Program-made: the position numbers and the translations under genes
Notes under the pieces: generated by a model
What the model was told of the DNA's origin: nothing
The model's database searches: none
The model's input: the letters and a program-made list of their open reading frames with translations, nothing else
In this document: piece after piece, positions 8,258-18,039 of the stretch
How positions within the stretch are numbered: the first letter of the stretch is position 1
Layout of the letters: every line of letters starts with the position of its first letter
Source of the DNA: Helicobacter aurati
Lineage (GTDB): Bacteria > Campylobacterota > Campylobacteria > Campylobacterales > Helicobacteraceae
Assembly (NCBI RefSeq): GCF_003364265.1
Contig: NZ_NXLW01000011.1
Span: 1-63,520 of the forward strand
DNA length: 63,520 nt
Direction: 5' to 3'

Positions 8258-10162
8258 TTAACTGCCTAAGTATTGTCGTAGTTGTCGCCCTATACGAGGG
8301 TGTTTGAGTTTTTTAATTGCGCTAGATTCTATTTGTCGTACTCTTTCTCTTGTTACATTTAGTGCTTTACCAATCTCTTCTAATGTCCTATCGCTCTCAT
8401 CCTCTAGTAAGCCAAAGCGCATTTTTATCACCGCTTTCTCTCGTTCATTTAATAAATCCAATACATTATCAATTTGATGTCGCAAATCCTCTTTAAGTAA
8501 ATCCTCTATTGAGCTAACCATGCTTTTGTCCTCGACAAAATCGCCGAATTTACCATCATCATCATTTCCAATAGGTGCTTCTAAGCTAATAGGTTCTTTT
8601 GTGATTTTTATGACATTTTTTACTTTATCGACAGTTAGCCCCACTTGTTCTGCGATAGTTTCAACATCAAGCTCTTCTCCTTTTTCTTGAGCATGCTTAC
8701 GCATAAGATTTTTAATTTTATTAATTGTATCAATCATGTGAATTGGGATTCTAATGGTTCTAGCTTGGTCGGCTATTGCACGAGAGATTGCCTGTTTTAT
8801 CCACCATGTTGCATAAGTTGAAAATTTATATTGTTTACGATATTCAAATTTATCTACTGCCTTCATTAATCCGATATTTCCTTCTTGGATTAAATCTAAG
8901 AAAGGTAAGCCGCGATTAGTGTATCGCTTTGCAATACTTACAACAAGCCGTAGATTGCTGCGACTCATTTTTGTTTTTGCAGTGTCTGAAATCTTTTTAC
9001 CACGTTTGATTTGCTCGAGTATTTCTTTGAGTTTGTCTGGTTCTAAATTAAAACCATTTTCGCTAGCCTTACGTGTTTTATAGAGTTTTTGTAGTTCAAT
9101 ATATGTTGCTACCATAGTATTTTCCGGCACTTGCGCTACAATATCTTCGCGAGTCATATTGGTGATATTTTCCAAGATATTTTTATGGTTTTGTATCAAA
9201 GCGTCGTTGAAAAGATTAAGTTTGTATTCCAACCTCTTGAGTTCGCGTTCGAATCCATCTCCGTTTTTGAGGCTGTTTTCCATAGCTTTTGTGAGTTCGT
9301 TAATGAGCTTGCTAGTAGGACCTAAGGCAAGCAATCTTTGTTTTAAAATATGCTTTTTGTGTGCAAGTATCAAAATATGTAGAAGTTCTTCGTTTGCTGT
9401 ACGATCCGATTGACCGTTTTGATTGCTTTTGAATTCTTTTTCTAAAATCGCCAACCAATCGTTTTTTGCATCGTTTAAGGCTTGAAAACTTTCCAATACT
9501 TTTTCAATACGCGCCTCGTCAGTTTTACAATTTCTTTTATTTTTTGGCTTAATTTCTTCTTCGTCTTCAAATTCTATTTCTTCAAATTCTATTTCTTCAT
9601 CTTCTTGGATATCTTCGAAGCTTTTAAACAACTCTTTGACACGTCGTTCTCGATTAATAAGCGCATCTTTGTAATCATAGATAAAGTCAATCAAATAAGG
9701 TACGGAACAAATCGCATCAATAATAATATCTTCGCCTTTTTCCATATCTTTACTAAGGTTGACTTCTTCCTCTTTACTTAAAAGCGGAATTTGTCCCATT
9801 TCTCGCAAATACATTCGCACAGGACTATCGCTTCTGCTCCATTCTAATAGCTCTCTTTCGCGTTGAAAGTTAAATTCTTCATTAAGCGACATTTCTATAT
9901 TTTTACGTTTTTTCTTTTGCTCTTGGATTTTATCTTCCTCGTTGAGATTTTTTGCCATTTCAGATGAACTGATAATCTTCTTTTTATGGGTTTTACAAAG
10001 CGATTTTATTTTTGTAATGACTGCCATATTGGGCTCTTTGTCAATGGTTTGCGCAATAATTTCGTAGGAAATATATTTCTCTTTTGAGTTTTTAAAGAGA
10101 TTCTCTAATTTTTCGTGAATTTTCTTATCGGTTACTTTTGTAGTGGGTTTTTTTGTAAGCAT
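8258..10162 (-). CDS. rpoD: RNA polymerase primary sigma factor (sigma-70)
   Basis: 634 aa. Region 1.2 begins at [16 protein letters not shown]; a long acidic non-conserved region follows; region 2 is present with [28 protein letters not shown] and the -10-reading [14 protein letters not shown]; region 3 follows; region 4.2 shows [20 protein letters not shown]. The C-terminus [10 protein letters not shown] fits epsilonproteobacterial RpoD. AGGAG lies 9 bases before ATG 10160-10162. This factor directs housekeeping transcription. Confidence 0.97.
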   Translation of the reverse strand: MLTKKPTTKVTDKKIHEKLENLFKNSKEKYISYEIIAQTIDKEPNMAVITKIKSLCKTHKKKIISSSEMAKNLNEEDKIQEQKKKRKNIEMSLNEEFNFQRERELLEWSRSDSPVRMYLREMGQIPLLSKEEEVNLSKDMEKGEDIIIDAICSVPYLIDFIYDYKDALINRERRVKELFKSFEDIQEDEEIEFEEIEFEDEEEIKPKNKRNCKTDEARIEKVLESFQALNDAKNDWLAILEKEFKSNQNGQSDRTANEELLHILILAHKKHILKQRLLALGPTSKLINELTKAMENSLKNGDGFERELKRLEYKLNLFNDALIQNHKNILENITNMTREDIVAQVPENTMVATYIELQKLYKTRKASENGFNLEPDKLKEILEQIKRGKKISDTAKTKMSRSNLRLVVSIAKRYTNRGLPFLDLIQEGNIGLMKAVDKFEYRKQYKFSTYATWWIKQAISRAIADQARTIRIPIHMIDTINKIKNLMRKHAQEKGEELDVETIAEQVGLTVDKVKNVIKITKEPISLEAPIGNDDDGKFGDFVEDKSMVSSIEDLLKEDLRHQIDNVLDLLNEREKAVIKMRFGLLEDESDRTLEEIGKALNVTRERVRQIESSAIKKLKHPRIGRQLRQYLGS

Positions 10163-10209
10163 AACTCAAACTCCTTTAGTCCATTCATTAGGTATATAGA
10201 ATTTACCCA

Positions 10210-10215
10210 TTATAT
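10210..10215 (-). promoter_or_regulatory. Predicted -10 hexamer for rpoD
   Basis: TATAAT on the minus strand (ATTATA on plus), 47 bases upstream of the rpoD start codon and in the divergent gap to the gene at 10344. Confidence 0.5.
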
Positions 10216-10343
10216 CGGTTTTGGAATAATAAATATTAGTGTGAAATAAGAATAGTTAAGTTTTATAGGTTATTTCTTTGAGATTTTAAGTTGGATTTAA
10301 CAATATTTTCATTACACTAAGGTAAGGGTAAAGGATTGGGCTA

Positions 10344-12248
10344 ATGGGTAAAAAATTCTTTCTAACACTCGCCGTTATATTCATATTGTTGATAGTTTTG
10401 ATTATTGTTCGTTGTTCAGAATCGAATATTCAAGAGGAAAATATTCAACAAACAGCCAATACATTAACACAAGTGCAGCGAAATCACAACTCGAATATTG
10501 ATTATCCGCAAGATTCTTCTTTGGATACGAATGTCTCAAGCAATAATCAAGCAAATATTAATCAAGAAAATAATATACAAGAACCAATGAAAGAACAAAA
10601 CAGCAAATCTGATTCCAATGCACAACAAAATATATCGCATACTCAAACTGCAACAGCCCATTCTCAAACAATAGACAACAAGCAGCCTCATATTTCTAGT
10701 GGAGATTCTAAAAATCCAGTAAAATTTTCAGAATCTTCTAAAGAGAGCACTAAAGGGCAATTTAGCAATTCTTCTAGTTCGCAAGGAAGTGGAATGAGTT
10801 TAGATAGAGGAGATTCTAAACCGAATAGAGATTCCAGCTCTACAACAGCTGCTCCTGAAGCCTTACATAATAATACTGATAATACTGCGAATTTTAAACA
10901 TACAGATGATAGACATACTTCGTCAGAGGATACTGATTCTCTAAAATCCAAAAAAACACAGAGTACAACTAATTCGCTTGATTCTTTAGAATCTAGACAA
11001 GCAACACAACATGCTATGATTCATAAAGATTCCACGAATATTATACAATCTCAAGAATCCTCTTCTACAAAAGATAGACAAGATACGTCCACGAAAGATA
11101 TGTATGCTGCTCATACGAATCCCCCTCTATGGCAGGATAATCAGGATAATCAGGATAATCAGGATAATCAGGATAATCAGGATAATCAGGATAATCAGGA
11201 TAATCAGGATAATCAGGATAATCAGGATAATCAGGATAATCCCGCGCAATTACCCGTTGCAAATAATCAAATTGATGATGGATTAGATAAGGCTAACCAT
11301 AGCGACAATGATAACGATAAAGTTGATTTACAAGCACATAGCCAAAGTGATGATTTGAGACAAAATGACACCAATGTAAAATGTCAAATCGCACCGAAAT
11401 GTAATGATATTGCAGTCATACGAAAAATCGCGACTGCTAGCTTAGAATCTCATGCAAATATTCGATATAAAGAGGAACAAAGATTGCGCGGGGAAAAGGC
11501 AGCGGCAAATTTTATTGCATTATGGAGAGAGACACATAAGCTTGTTTTGCCAAAGCTTACTTCTCACGTTAGTCGTATTAATGAAAAATCTTTGAGTAAA
11601 GATAAACAAATGCGAACTTGCAGTGCCCATTACTATACAGAGGTTTTAGAGGATTTTGGTAATGGATGGCGTGATAAAAAGGGCGATAAATCCCCAAAAT
11701 ATGTAGCCACATATCGTATAGCATGCAAACACAATAAGGCTACGAGTATTGCGATTCTTACAAATAGTATACACAAAGCAGTTTCTGCGCAACATTACCG
11801 TTTATATACTCAACAAGACACTCCTAAGAAAAATCCCGAAAAGGCGGCTTTGCCACTTTGTTCTAATGAGCTTGTGCATAAGAATCTCACACGTGCAAGT
11901 CTTACATCTCATGCCCGCGCCCGAGCAGATGAAGAGAGACGTAAATATGGTGTGCAAGCTGAAAACAAATTTCTTGCATTATGGGAAAAAACAGAGCCGA
12001 TTTTATCTTCCAAGCTCGTTTCGCATATAAGCAATATAGAATCAAAAGGAATGGATTATACGTCTAACGCGAGGATTTGTAGTGCCCGTTACTATACAGA
12101 GGTTTTAGAGGATTTTGGTAATGGATGGCGTGATAAAAAGGGCGATAAATCCCCAGAATATGAGATTTATTTTACTTTGCGATATAGCAATGACAGACGT
12201 GTTCTTATTGTCAGGATTCTTTCCCAAAATAAAGTACGCAATAAATAA
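10344..12248 (+). CDS. N-terminally anchored low-complexity protein with twin C-terminal domains
   Basis: 634 aa, not a family I recognise. One hydrophobic segment (about residues 5-23, ending before a Cys) suggests membrane anchoring. Residues about 30-350 are a hydrophilic Ser/Asn/Gln/Asp-rich linker containing twelve QDN triplets. The C-terminal part contains two related domains of about 100 residues, each with two cysteines, an AxNFxALW or AENKFLALW helix and an identical YYTEVLEDFGNGWRDKKGD block. The layout suggests a surface or periplasmic protein with a long flexible stalk carrying two folded heads. It lies divergent from rpoD, with no operon partner. Confidence 0.8.
   Translation: MGKKFFLTLAVIFILLIVLIIVRCSESNIQEENIQQTANTLTQVQRNHNSNIDYPQDSSLDTNVSSNNQANINQENNIQEPMKEQNSKSDSNAQQNISHTQTATAHSQTIDNKQPHISSGDSKNPVKFSESSKESTKGQFSNSSSSQGSGMSLDRGDSKPNRDSSSTTAAPEALHNNTDNTANFKHTDDRHTSSEDTDSLKSKKTQSTTNSLDSLESRQATQHAMIHKDSTNIIQSQESSSTKDRQDTSTKDMYAAHTNPPLWQDNQDNQDNQDNQDNQDNQDNQDNQDNQDNQDNQDNPAQLPVANNQIDDGLDKANHSDNDNDKVDLQAHSQSDDLRQNDTNVKCQIAPKCNDIAVIRKIATASLESHANIRYKEEQRLRGEKAAANFIALWRETHKLVLPKLTSHVSRINEKSLSKDKQMRTCSAHYYTEVLEDFGNGWRDKKGDKSPKYVATYRIACKHNKATSIAILTNSIHKAVSAQHYRLYTQQDTPKKNPEKAALPLCSNELVHKNLTRASLTSHARARADEERRKYGVQAENKFLALWEKTEPILSSKLVSHISNIESKGMDYTSNARICSARYYTEVLEDFGNGWRDKKGDKSPEYEIYFTLRYSNDRRVLIVRILSQNKVRNK
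11133..11240 (+). repeat. Tandem repeat of CAGGATAAT, 12 copies
   Basis: Twelve perfect head-to-tail copies of the 9-base unit, encoding (QDN)12 inside the stalk of the gene at 10344. The unit is a multiple of three, so copy-number change alters stalk length and not the reading frame. The perfect identity points to recent slippage. Confidence 0.97.
11630..11696 (+). repeat. 67-bp direct repeat, copy 1
   Basis: Identical to 12089-12155 over 67 bases, including third codon positions. It encodes the shared YYTEVLEDFGNGWRD block of the first C-terminal domain. Confidence 0.93.
12089..12155 (+). repeat. 67-bp direct repeat, copy 2
   Basis: Second copy, in the second C-terminal domain. Flanking parts of the two domains have diverged much more, which suggests gene conversion or strong recent selection on this block alone. 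Confidence 0.93.
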
Positions 12249-12375
12249 TTGCTATAACTTATTGTATTACTATGTTAAAGGTATGATTGGTCGCAAGCAT
12301 TAAATGTATGAATATTAAGTTTCACAGAAGCAGTATTTTACCTTAAAACAACATTTAGCCTTGGGCGATTGTTTG

Positions 12376-13548
12376 TCAATGAAATAACCCTTTTTCTCTT
12401 TCATCTAAATATAAGTCTTGAATTTCAATTGTTGTGCCTTCACTTAAGATACAGGCTCTTTCCACGACGCTTAATAATTCTCTAATGTTGCCAGGCCAGC
12501 TGTAACTTAGCATTTTTTCTTGCGCGCTTTCACTCATCTTTTTTTCGCTAAATCCGTAATTGGCACAAACTTCTTTAATATGCTCCTGCGCTAATGGCAA
12601 GATTTCTTCTAAACGTTCTTTCAATGGAGGTATCTTTATAGGTACTGTTTGCAAGCGGAAAAACAAATCTTCTCGAAACTCCTGATTCGCAATTTTCTCT
12701 TGAATATTTGCATTTGTTGCAGAAATAAATCGTACATCAATTTTCACAGGTTTTGATGATCCTAGTCGTATAATTTCTTTTTCTTGTAGCGCGCGCAAAA
12801 GTTTTGCTTGTAATCCCATAGGCATTTCTCCAATTTCATCTAGGAATATTGTGCCTTTTTGCGCAGATTCTAAAAGACCGGGCTTAGTAGCAATGGCGTC
12901 TGTAAAAGCACCTTTCTCATAGCCAAAAAGCTCGGATTCTAAGAGATGTTCAGGTATAGCCGCCATATTTAACCCCACAAATGGCGCATTTGCACGTTTT
13001 GAATGCTCATGAATAAATCTTGCAAAAACCTCTTTACCCACACCACTTGCACCAAGCAATAGTACTGCAGCGTCCGTTGGCGCGACTTTCTTTGCTAATG
13101 TTTTTGCTGTTTCTAGTTGCGGTGAAGTAGACTTAAACAGCTTGTCTTTACTAAGTGTTTTTTTTGGAGGTTTATTTGATTTATTTGTTTTGTTAAACTC
13201 AAGAATTTTTTTTGTTCGATAAATTGCGGCTAGTAAGTCTTCTGGCTCAAATGGCTTTTGGAAAAAGTCTTTTACCCCCAATCGAATGGATTCTATCGCT
13301 TTGTTTAATGTAGCATTGCCAGTGATTACGATTGCCTCATATTTGCCGTTGAGTTGAGTTAAAAACTCAAGACCATCCATTTGTGGCATATTAATATCTG
13401 TAATGATTAGATCAAAACTTGAATCAAGAGATTTTAAGGCGTCTTTAGGATTTTTAAAGCTTGTAATTTCCAAGTCTTTATAATCTGAAAAGAAAAATTC
13501 AAGACTTTTTCTCATATTAATATCATCTTCCACAATAGCGATTTTCAT
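12376..13548 (-). CDS. flgR: Sigma-54-dependent flagellar response regulator without HTH
   Basis: 390 aa. Receiver domain at residues 1-115 with the phosphoacceptor Asp in DLIITDINMP and conserved Lys in FFQKPF. AAA+ domain with Walker A GASGVGKE, Walker B GTIFLDEIGEM, the sigma-54-contacting loop written GAFTDA in place of the usual GAFTGA, and the R-finger region LRALQEKEIIRLG. The protein stops soon after the sensor II region (WPGNIREL) and lacks the Fis-type DNA-binding domain. That matches H. pylori FlgR, which acts from solution with the kinase FlgS to switch on RpoN-dependent hook and basal-body genes. Confidence 0.92.
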   Translation of the reverse strand: MKIAIVEDDINMRKSLEFFFSDYKDLEITSFKNPKDALKSLDSSFDLIITDINMPQMDGLEFLTQLNGKYEAIVITGNATLNKAIESIRLGVKDFFQKPFEPEDLLAAIYRTKKILEFNKTNKSNKPPKKTLSKDKLFKSTSPQLETAKTLAKKVAPTDAAVLLLGASGVGKEVFARFIHEHSKRANAPFVGLNMAAIPEHLLESELFGYEKGAFTDAIATKPGLLESAQKGTIFLDEIGEMPMGLQAKLLRALQEKEIIRLGSSKPVKIDVRFISATNANIQEKIANQEFREDLFFRLQTVPIKIPPLKERLEEILPLAQEHIKEVCANYGFSEKKMSESAQEKMLSYSWPGNIRELLSVVERACILSEGTTIEIQDLYLDEREKGLFH

Positions 13549-13638
13549 TTGCTTCCTTCTCTAGGTAATCTCACAAAGTAATAATTAATTCTAGCAAAAC
13601 TTAGATAAAACTTTCTTTACTTAAAATAGCCTTTGCTG

Positions 13639-13644
13639 TATAAT
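13639..13644 (+). promoter_or_regulatory. Predicted -10 hexamer for hypE
   Basis: TATAAT preceded by GCTG, 35 bases before the hypE ATG; it is in the divergent gap between flgR and hypE. Confidence 0.6.
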
Positions 13645-13678
13645 TCTTACGTATTTGTTATCGTTAATAAGGATTTAT

Positions 13679-14752
13679 ATGGATATTGTTACTCTTGCAC
13701 ACGGTAGTGGTGGTTTGCATTCAGCAGAGCTAACACAGCAAGTTTTCATGCCGTTTTTTACTAAGTTTATGCCTTATGCCAATGAAGATTCAGCACTTTT
13801 TGTAATTTCGGATACATCTAGTCATGATTGCATTAATAAACAAGCAATCGCAGTTACAAGTACTGATTCATATATTATTAATCCTCCCTTTTTTCGAGGT
13901 GGAGATATTGGAAAACTTAGCGTATGCGGTAGCAGCAATGATGTCGCAATGATGGGTGCAAAACCACTATTTCTCAACATAGCTTTCATTATTGAAGAGG
14001 GATTCAGCATAAAGAAGCTTAAGAAAATTGCTAATTCTGTTGCAATAGAATGTGAGAATCTGGGGTTAAAAATTCTTGCTGCTGACACTAAGGTTTTGCC
14101 TAAAATATCTCAAGGAGATTCGCAGATTTTTATTAATACTAGCTGTATTGGCATTTTACAAAAAGTAGGTATTAGTGCGAAAAACTTGCAACACAATGAT
14201 TGCATTATCTTAAGTGGCAAAATCGGCAATCATGGTGCAACAATCTTTTTAGAACAGAATCATATTTCTCTTGATAATCACATACAAAGCGATTGCGCGA
14301 GTCTTTATCCTTTATTAGAGGAAATTTTAACAGGTGATATATTTATTCACGCATTAAGGGACGCAACAAGAGGTGGCATAGCAAGCGTTCTTAACGAATG
14401 GGCGATTGCTTCAGAGGCTTGCATTGAGATTGAAGAGGAATTAGTAACGATTGATACGCAGGTTCGTGGGGTATGCGAAATATTAGGACTTGATCCATAC
14501 ATATTAGCAAATGAGGGGGTATGTGTATTGGCAGTAGCAGAATGTGATGCCAAGAGAGCATTAGAAATCTTGCATAAGCATTCATTGGGTAAAGATGCGT
14601 CTATTATTGGAAGAGTGCGTAAGGATTTTTCTCAATTATCAAGGGGACATCTCGAGGAAATATATTTTCAACGTGTTGTATTGCAGACACAATATCAAAG
14701 TCAAAGATTTATGGAATATCCAGAAGGAGAGATTTTACCGAGAATTTGCTGA
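13679..14752 (+). CDS. hypE: Hydrogenase maturation factor HypE
   Basis: 357 aa. HypE takes the carbamoyl group from HypF onto its C-terminal Cys and dehydrates it to the cyanide ligand of the NiFe active site. Seen: the HGSGG start, the AIR-synthase-like TSTDSYIINPPFFRGGDIGKL region, DATRGGIASVLNEWA, and the terminal PRIC with the reactive last Cys. ATG 13679 follows AAGGA at 6 bases; an in-frame upstream ATG has no such site. The other hyp genes are elsewhere, except hypA at 34.7 kb. Confidence 0.95.
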   Translation: MDIVTLAHGSGGLHSAELTQQVFMPFFTKFMPYANEDSALFVISDTSSHDCINKQAIAVTSTDSYIINPPFFRGGDIGKLSVCGSSNDVAMMGAKPLFLNIAFIIEEGFSIKKLKKIANSVAIECENLGLKILAADTKVLPKISQGDSQIFINTSCIGILQKVGISAKNLQHNDCIILSGKIGNHGATIFLEQNHISLDNHIQSDCASLYPLLEEILTGDIFIHALRDATRGGIASVLNEWAIASEACIEIEEELVTIDTQVRGVCEILGLDPYILANEGVCVLAVAECDAKRALEILHKHSLGKDASIIGRVRKDFSQLSRGHLEEIYFQRVVLQTQYQSQRFMEYPEGEILPRIC

Positions 14753-14797
14753 TTTGTGCGAACTATCATGCTAAATGGGGGACTAAAGCCGCAGTAA

Positions 14798-17143
14798 CTA
14801 TGATGCACCTAGTACATGAGTGATATACTTTAATTCATTAATAAGCGATTGTAATTCTTTTTGTTTCTTGACAAGAGAATCTCGTAAATCCTGTGATTTG
14901 CTGTTTTCTCTTTGGATAAGCATTTGAGCGAGTGCTTCTTTTTTATCTGTGATTTGCTGTTGAATAGATTCTTCTTGTTGTTTCCCTAGTGCTGTAAAAT
15001 ATGTTGAAAATGCTAATGAGATTTCTTTGCTTTTTTCAGAAATCACTTTATAAAATAATGCAAATGATTTGTCAAACACAGAATCTAGCTGTATAGCTAA
15101 ATCATTTTGCGTTTGAAGAGAATGTTTGCTGATAAGATCTGGTATGTGTGATTGTAAAAATGTGAGGCTTTGCTGTATTTGTTCCTTGTTTGCTTGGAGA
15201 ATAATTCTTGGCTGTGTTGGTGTTACATGTTCTTGCGAGTTTGCAATTTGATGTAAATTTGCTTCTTCTGTTTCTTGGTTTGTTAGCAATTGCGCAATTT
15301 TTTCTGAAATTTTTTGTTTGTAATCGCGATTAGTGTCTACGAAACAATCATGCAGTGCTTGCGCTAAAATTTCACAAATGGTTTCTTTGCTTGGAATCTT
15401 ATTATTGTTGTATCCATAAATTGCATCATGATAGATTCTACTTTTTAGCTTTTCTTGTTCAATCTTGAGATGTTTATTAATAAGATTTTCCGAGATTTGT
15501 AGAAAATTCTGCAATTCTTGTGATTTTGCTTGTAACTCACTTTGCTTGTTTTGCAAAGATTGTAAAAGTTCTTTGTTGGCTTTTTCTAGCTCATGTAGCA
15601 TAATTTCTAGTTCTTCTTTTGAAGCATTAAGTATTTGTGATTCTAAAAGAACCTCTTGTTGTGCTTGAAGGGCTATTTTAAGAAAAGCACGATAAGCAAG
15701 ATAGAGAATATCTTTATGTTTGAGACTATTTTCTCCTAAAAGCATTGTGTCTAAGTATTGCTCTACGTCCAATATCCCTGTTTTTTCAAGCGTATAACCT
15801 TGCGCTAATGCTTCTTCGTTTCTGTTGGTTCTATGGAGGAGTGCTAGGAAACTAGCTATCGGAATAAAATCAATACGTGCAAGTAGTGATTCTATATCGC
15901 CTTTGTAATGCGATTTTTTAAGTTGCATAGAGAGACTAGATTTTGTATATTCAAGAGATTGTTGTAGTTCACTTTCTCCTATTAAATCAGCTCTTGTTAA
16001 TATCACTAAAAGTCTTGAGATGTTTTGTTCGACAAGTGATTCTATAATAAAGTCAATGTCGGTTTGTGTCGCCGCACAACTTGCATTCATCACATGAATA
16101 AGCACATCACATGTTTGAATGTAAGTTTTTGTGATTTCTTCCCTTTTTGTTACCGGATCGTCAAGACCTGGCGTATCTACAATTTCAACACCATTTTGTA
16201 AAAACTTTAAATCTGTCAAGAGTTCAATTTTTTTAACTAAATTACAAAACTTACTTTCGTGGTTTGCAGAAGTAAAAGTGTTTAATTGCTCTAATTGTAT
16301 TTCTTCTATTTTCCCTTTTTCTGTAAGAAAATCATAGAGAGTGTTGCCAAATTTTTCTTCAGTAGTTGAGATGAAATCAAGCAGATTTTCATCATGAATA
16401 GCCGATTCCTTGAGTGCCTCCCATTCTTGAATGTTCCAAAAATGCACTTTCGCACATTGCTTTTCTCCATATTTAAGTACCGTAAGATTTGCAGTTTCAG
16501 GTATAGTAGAGCTACCTAGTATTTCTTTGCCTAAAAGAGCATTGAGGAATGTGCTTTTCCCTGCGCTAAGAATGCCTGTGATTCCTATAGAGAATTTTTG
16601 ATTTTTTGTGTGAGTAAGAACATTATTAAGCTTGAGATAAAAAGAGTTATTGAGTTGAAGCTCCAAAAATCGTGCTTGTAGAGATTCTAATTCGGTCTTA
16701 AGTGTGTGCAAGTCAAGTTGTTGTGCTTGGGTTTTAGAATCTTTTCTGGCTTGAGAGATTGTAGCGTTAAGGAACTGTATAAAATTTCTAGCGTGAGTAT
16801 TAGTAAGGATATCAGCAGCATTTAATCGAAAGATAGAATTTTTTAAATCATGCAATTCATTTATCTGTAGATTCTGCAATAAGTACCGTTGAAGAAGTTT
16901 GACGCTTTGTATAGTTATAATGTCTGATGCTGTTGGAATATGTTGTGAATAGCATTGTTTGTGAAGTGATTGAAACGACGGTGTTGCGCTATAAAGCGCG
17001 AAATTATTTTCATTTACCGATAAGAGTATGCTTTTTACATCGGTTGGCAGGGTGTCAATGATCTCGCAGCTTAATTGGGAATATTCCCCTTCAACTGCGC
17101 ATTCATTATAGAATGTTTGAAAAAAACGCGTTGCAATATCCAT
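14798..17143 (-). CDS. Large dynamin-like GTPase
   Basis: 781 aa. G1 motif GITGILSAGKST at residues 187-198, G3 DTPGLDD near 323-329 and G4 TRAD near 383-386, within an extended bacterial dynamin-like GTPase domain. A long helical region follows (residues about 480-780) rich in Gln, Glu and Lys, consistent with the stalk. The N-terminal 180 residues are also helical. Campylobacter encodes two adjacent dynamin-like proteins of about 730 and 610 aa; this and the 642-aa protein at 32024 fit that pair by size but are 15 kb apart here. Likely role: membrane remodelling or tethering. Confidence 0.85.
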   Translation of the reverse strand: MDIATRFFQTFYNECAVEGEYSQLSCEIIDTLPTDVKSILLSVNENNFALYSATPSFQSLHKQCYSQHIPTASDIITIQSVKLLQRYLLQNLQINELHDLKNSIFRLNAADILTNTHARNFIQFLNATISQARKDSKTQAQQLDLHTLKTELESLQARFLELQLNNSFYLKLNNVLTHTKNQKFSIGITGILSAGKSTFLNALLGKEILGSSTIPETANLTVLKYGEKQCAKVHFWNIQEWEALKESAIHDENLLDFISTTEEKFGNTLYDFLTEKGKIEEIQLEQLNTFTSANHESKFCNLVKKIELLTDLKFLQNGVEIVDTPGLDDPVTKREEITKTYIQTCDVLIHVMNASCAATQTDIDFIIESLVEQNISRLLVILTRADLIGESELQQSLEYTKSSLSMQLKKSHYKGDIESLLARIDFIPIASFLALLHRTNRNEEALAQGYTLEKTGILDVEQYLDTMLLGENSLKHKDILYLAYRAFLKIALQAQQEVLLESQILNASKEELEIMLHELEKANKELLQSLQNKQSELQAKSQELQNFLQISENLINKHLKIEQEKLKSRIYHDAIYGYNNNKIPSKETICEILAQALHDCFVDTNRDYKQKISEKIAQLLTNQETEEANLHQIANSQEHVTPTQPRIILQANKEQIQQSLTFLQSHIPDLISKHSLQTQNDLAIQLDSVFDKSFALFYKVISEKSKEISLAFSTYFTALGKQQEESIQQQITDKKEALAQMLIQRENSKSQDLRDSLVKKQKELQSLINELKYITHVLGAS

Positions 17144-17230
17144 ATTTATGCTCCTTAATTATATGGTATTCTATAATAACAGTCTTAATAAACACAATAA
17201 TCAAAGGAAATTAAAAAAGACAAAGGTAAG

Positions 17231-17959
17231 TTAAGAAAAAAGCTGATTATCTATAAAAGCCACTAAGAAATAGATTTCGTCTAGTATGATTAAGATGCCC
17301 ACAAAAACAAGGAATATACCACATAGTATTTCAATGATACGCATTTGTTTTTTAAGATTACGTAACAGAGAAAGCCCTGCTTCTAGGAAGATTGCTAGAA
17401 GCAAGAATGGAAGGGCTAGTCCTACAACAAAAGCAAAAATAGCGAATATAGCGAGATGTTGGTTGGTTGAGGCAAGTAGTGTGATTGAGCTTACAATTGG
17501 ACCAGTGCAAGGTGTCCATCCTGCCGCAAAACCTACGCCAAAAATAAAAGGAGCAATAGCTTTTAGGATTTGATTCTGTTCAAATTTTTTGAGATTAATT
17601 TGCTTTGTGTGATAGAGAATCTTGATTGGTAAGACTCCCAAGAAATGCAAGCCAAACAGGATAACTAATCCTCCTGAAAGATAACGTACAATAGGATAGT
17701 GCAATACATTATCGATGATATTAATCATGGCTAAACCAAATAAAAAAAACACTATACCAAATCCCGACACAAAGAGCAATGCGTTACGGAGAGTATGTGG
17801 TCGTGAGTAATTTTCTCTATTATGTAAGCTAGTACCGGAAATATAGCTCATATACGACGGAATAAGCGGAAGTATACATGGAGTAATAAAGGCAAGAACC
17901 CCTCCAAGAAAGCTAGCTAAAATCGGTAGGCGAAAAAAAAACGTTTGCAGGATTTCCAT
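17231..17959 (-). CDS. ccdA: CcdA/DsbD-type thiol-disulfide transmembrane protein
   Basis: 242 aa with about six membrane segments. The redox Cys pair lies in FITPCILPLIPSY in the first segment and in GWTPCTGPIVSS in the fourth, the hallmark of the CcdA family. It carries electrons from cytoplasmic thioredoxin to periplasmic thiols for cytochrome c maturation. Start ATG 17957-17959 follows AAGGA; upstream Met codons are less well placed. Confidence 0.87.
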   Translation of the reverse strand: MEILQTFFFRLPILASFLGGVLAFITPCILPLIPSYMSYISGTSLHNRENYSRPHTLRNALLFVSGFGIVFFLFGLAMINIIDNVLHYPIVRYLSGGLVILFGLHFLGVLPIKILYHTKQINLKKFEQNQILKAIAPFIFGVGFAAGWTPCTGPIVSSITLLASTNQHLAIFAIFAFVVGLALPFLLLAIFLEAGLSLLRNLKKQMRIIEILCGIFLVFVGILIILDEIYFLVAFIDNQLFS

Positions 17960-18039
17960 TGTTTTCCTTATGTTTGACATCAAAGAAGATTCTAACTAAA
18001 AGTTTTTATACGCAGAGTAAATTGCATAGATTTTCTGAA

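Noticed and set aside
11133-11240. Regular array mistaken for CRISPR
   Set aside because: Units are 9 bases with no spacers and lie in frame within a gene.
11065-11286. Frames encoding IRIIRI and YPDYPD runs across the 9-bp array
   Set aside because: They are the other frames of the CAGGATAAT tandem array inside the gene at 10344 and have no independent start or coding character.
17932-17941. A9 run in the 5' part of ccdA as a possible phase switch
   Set aside because: Frame is intact and A/T runs of this length are common in this AT-rich sequence, with no second frame to switch to.
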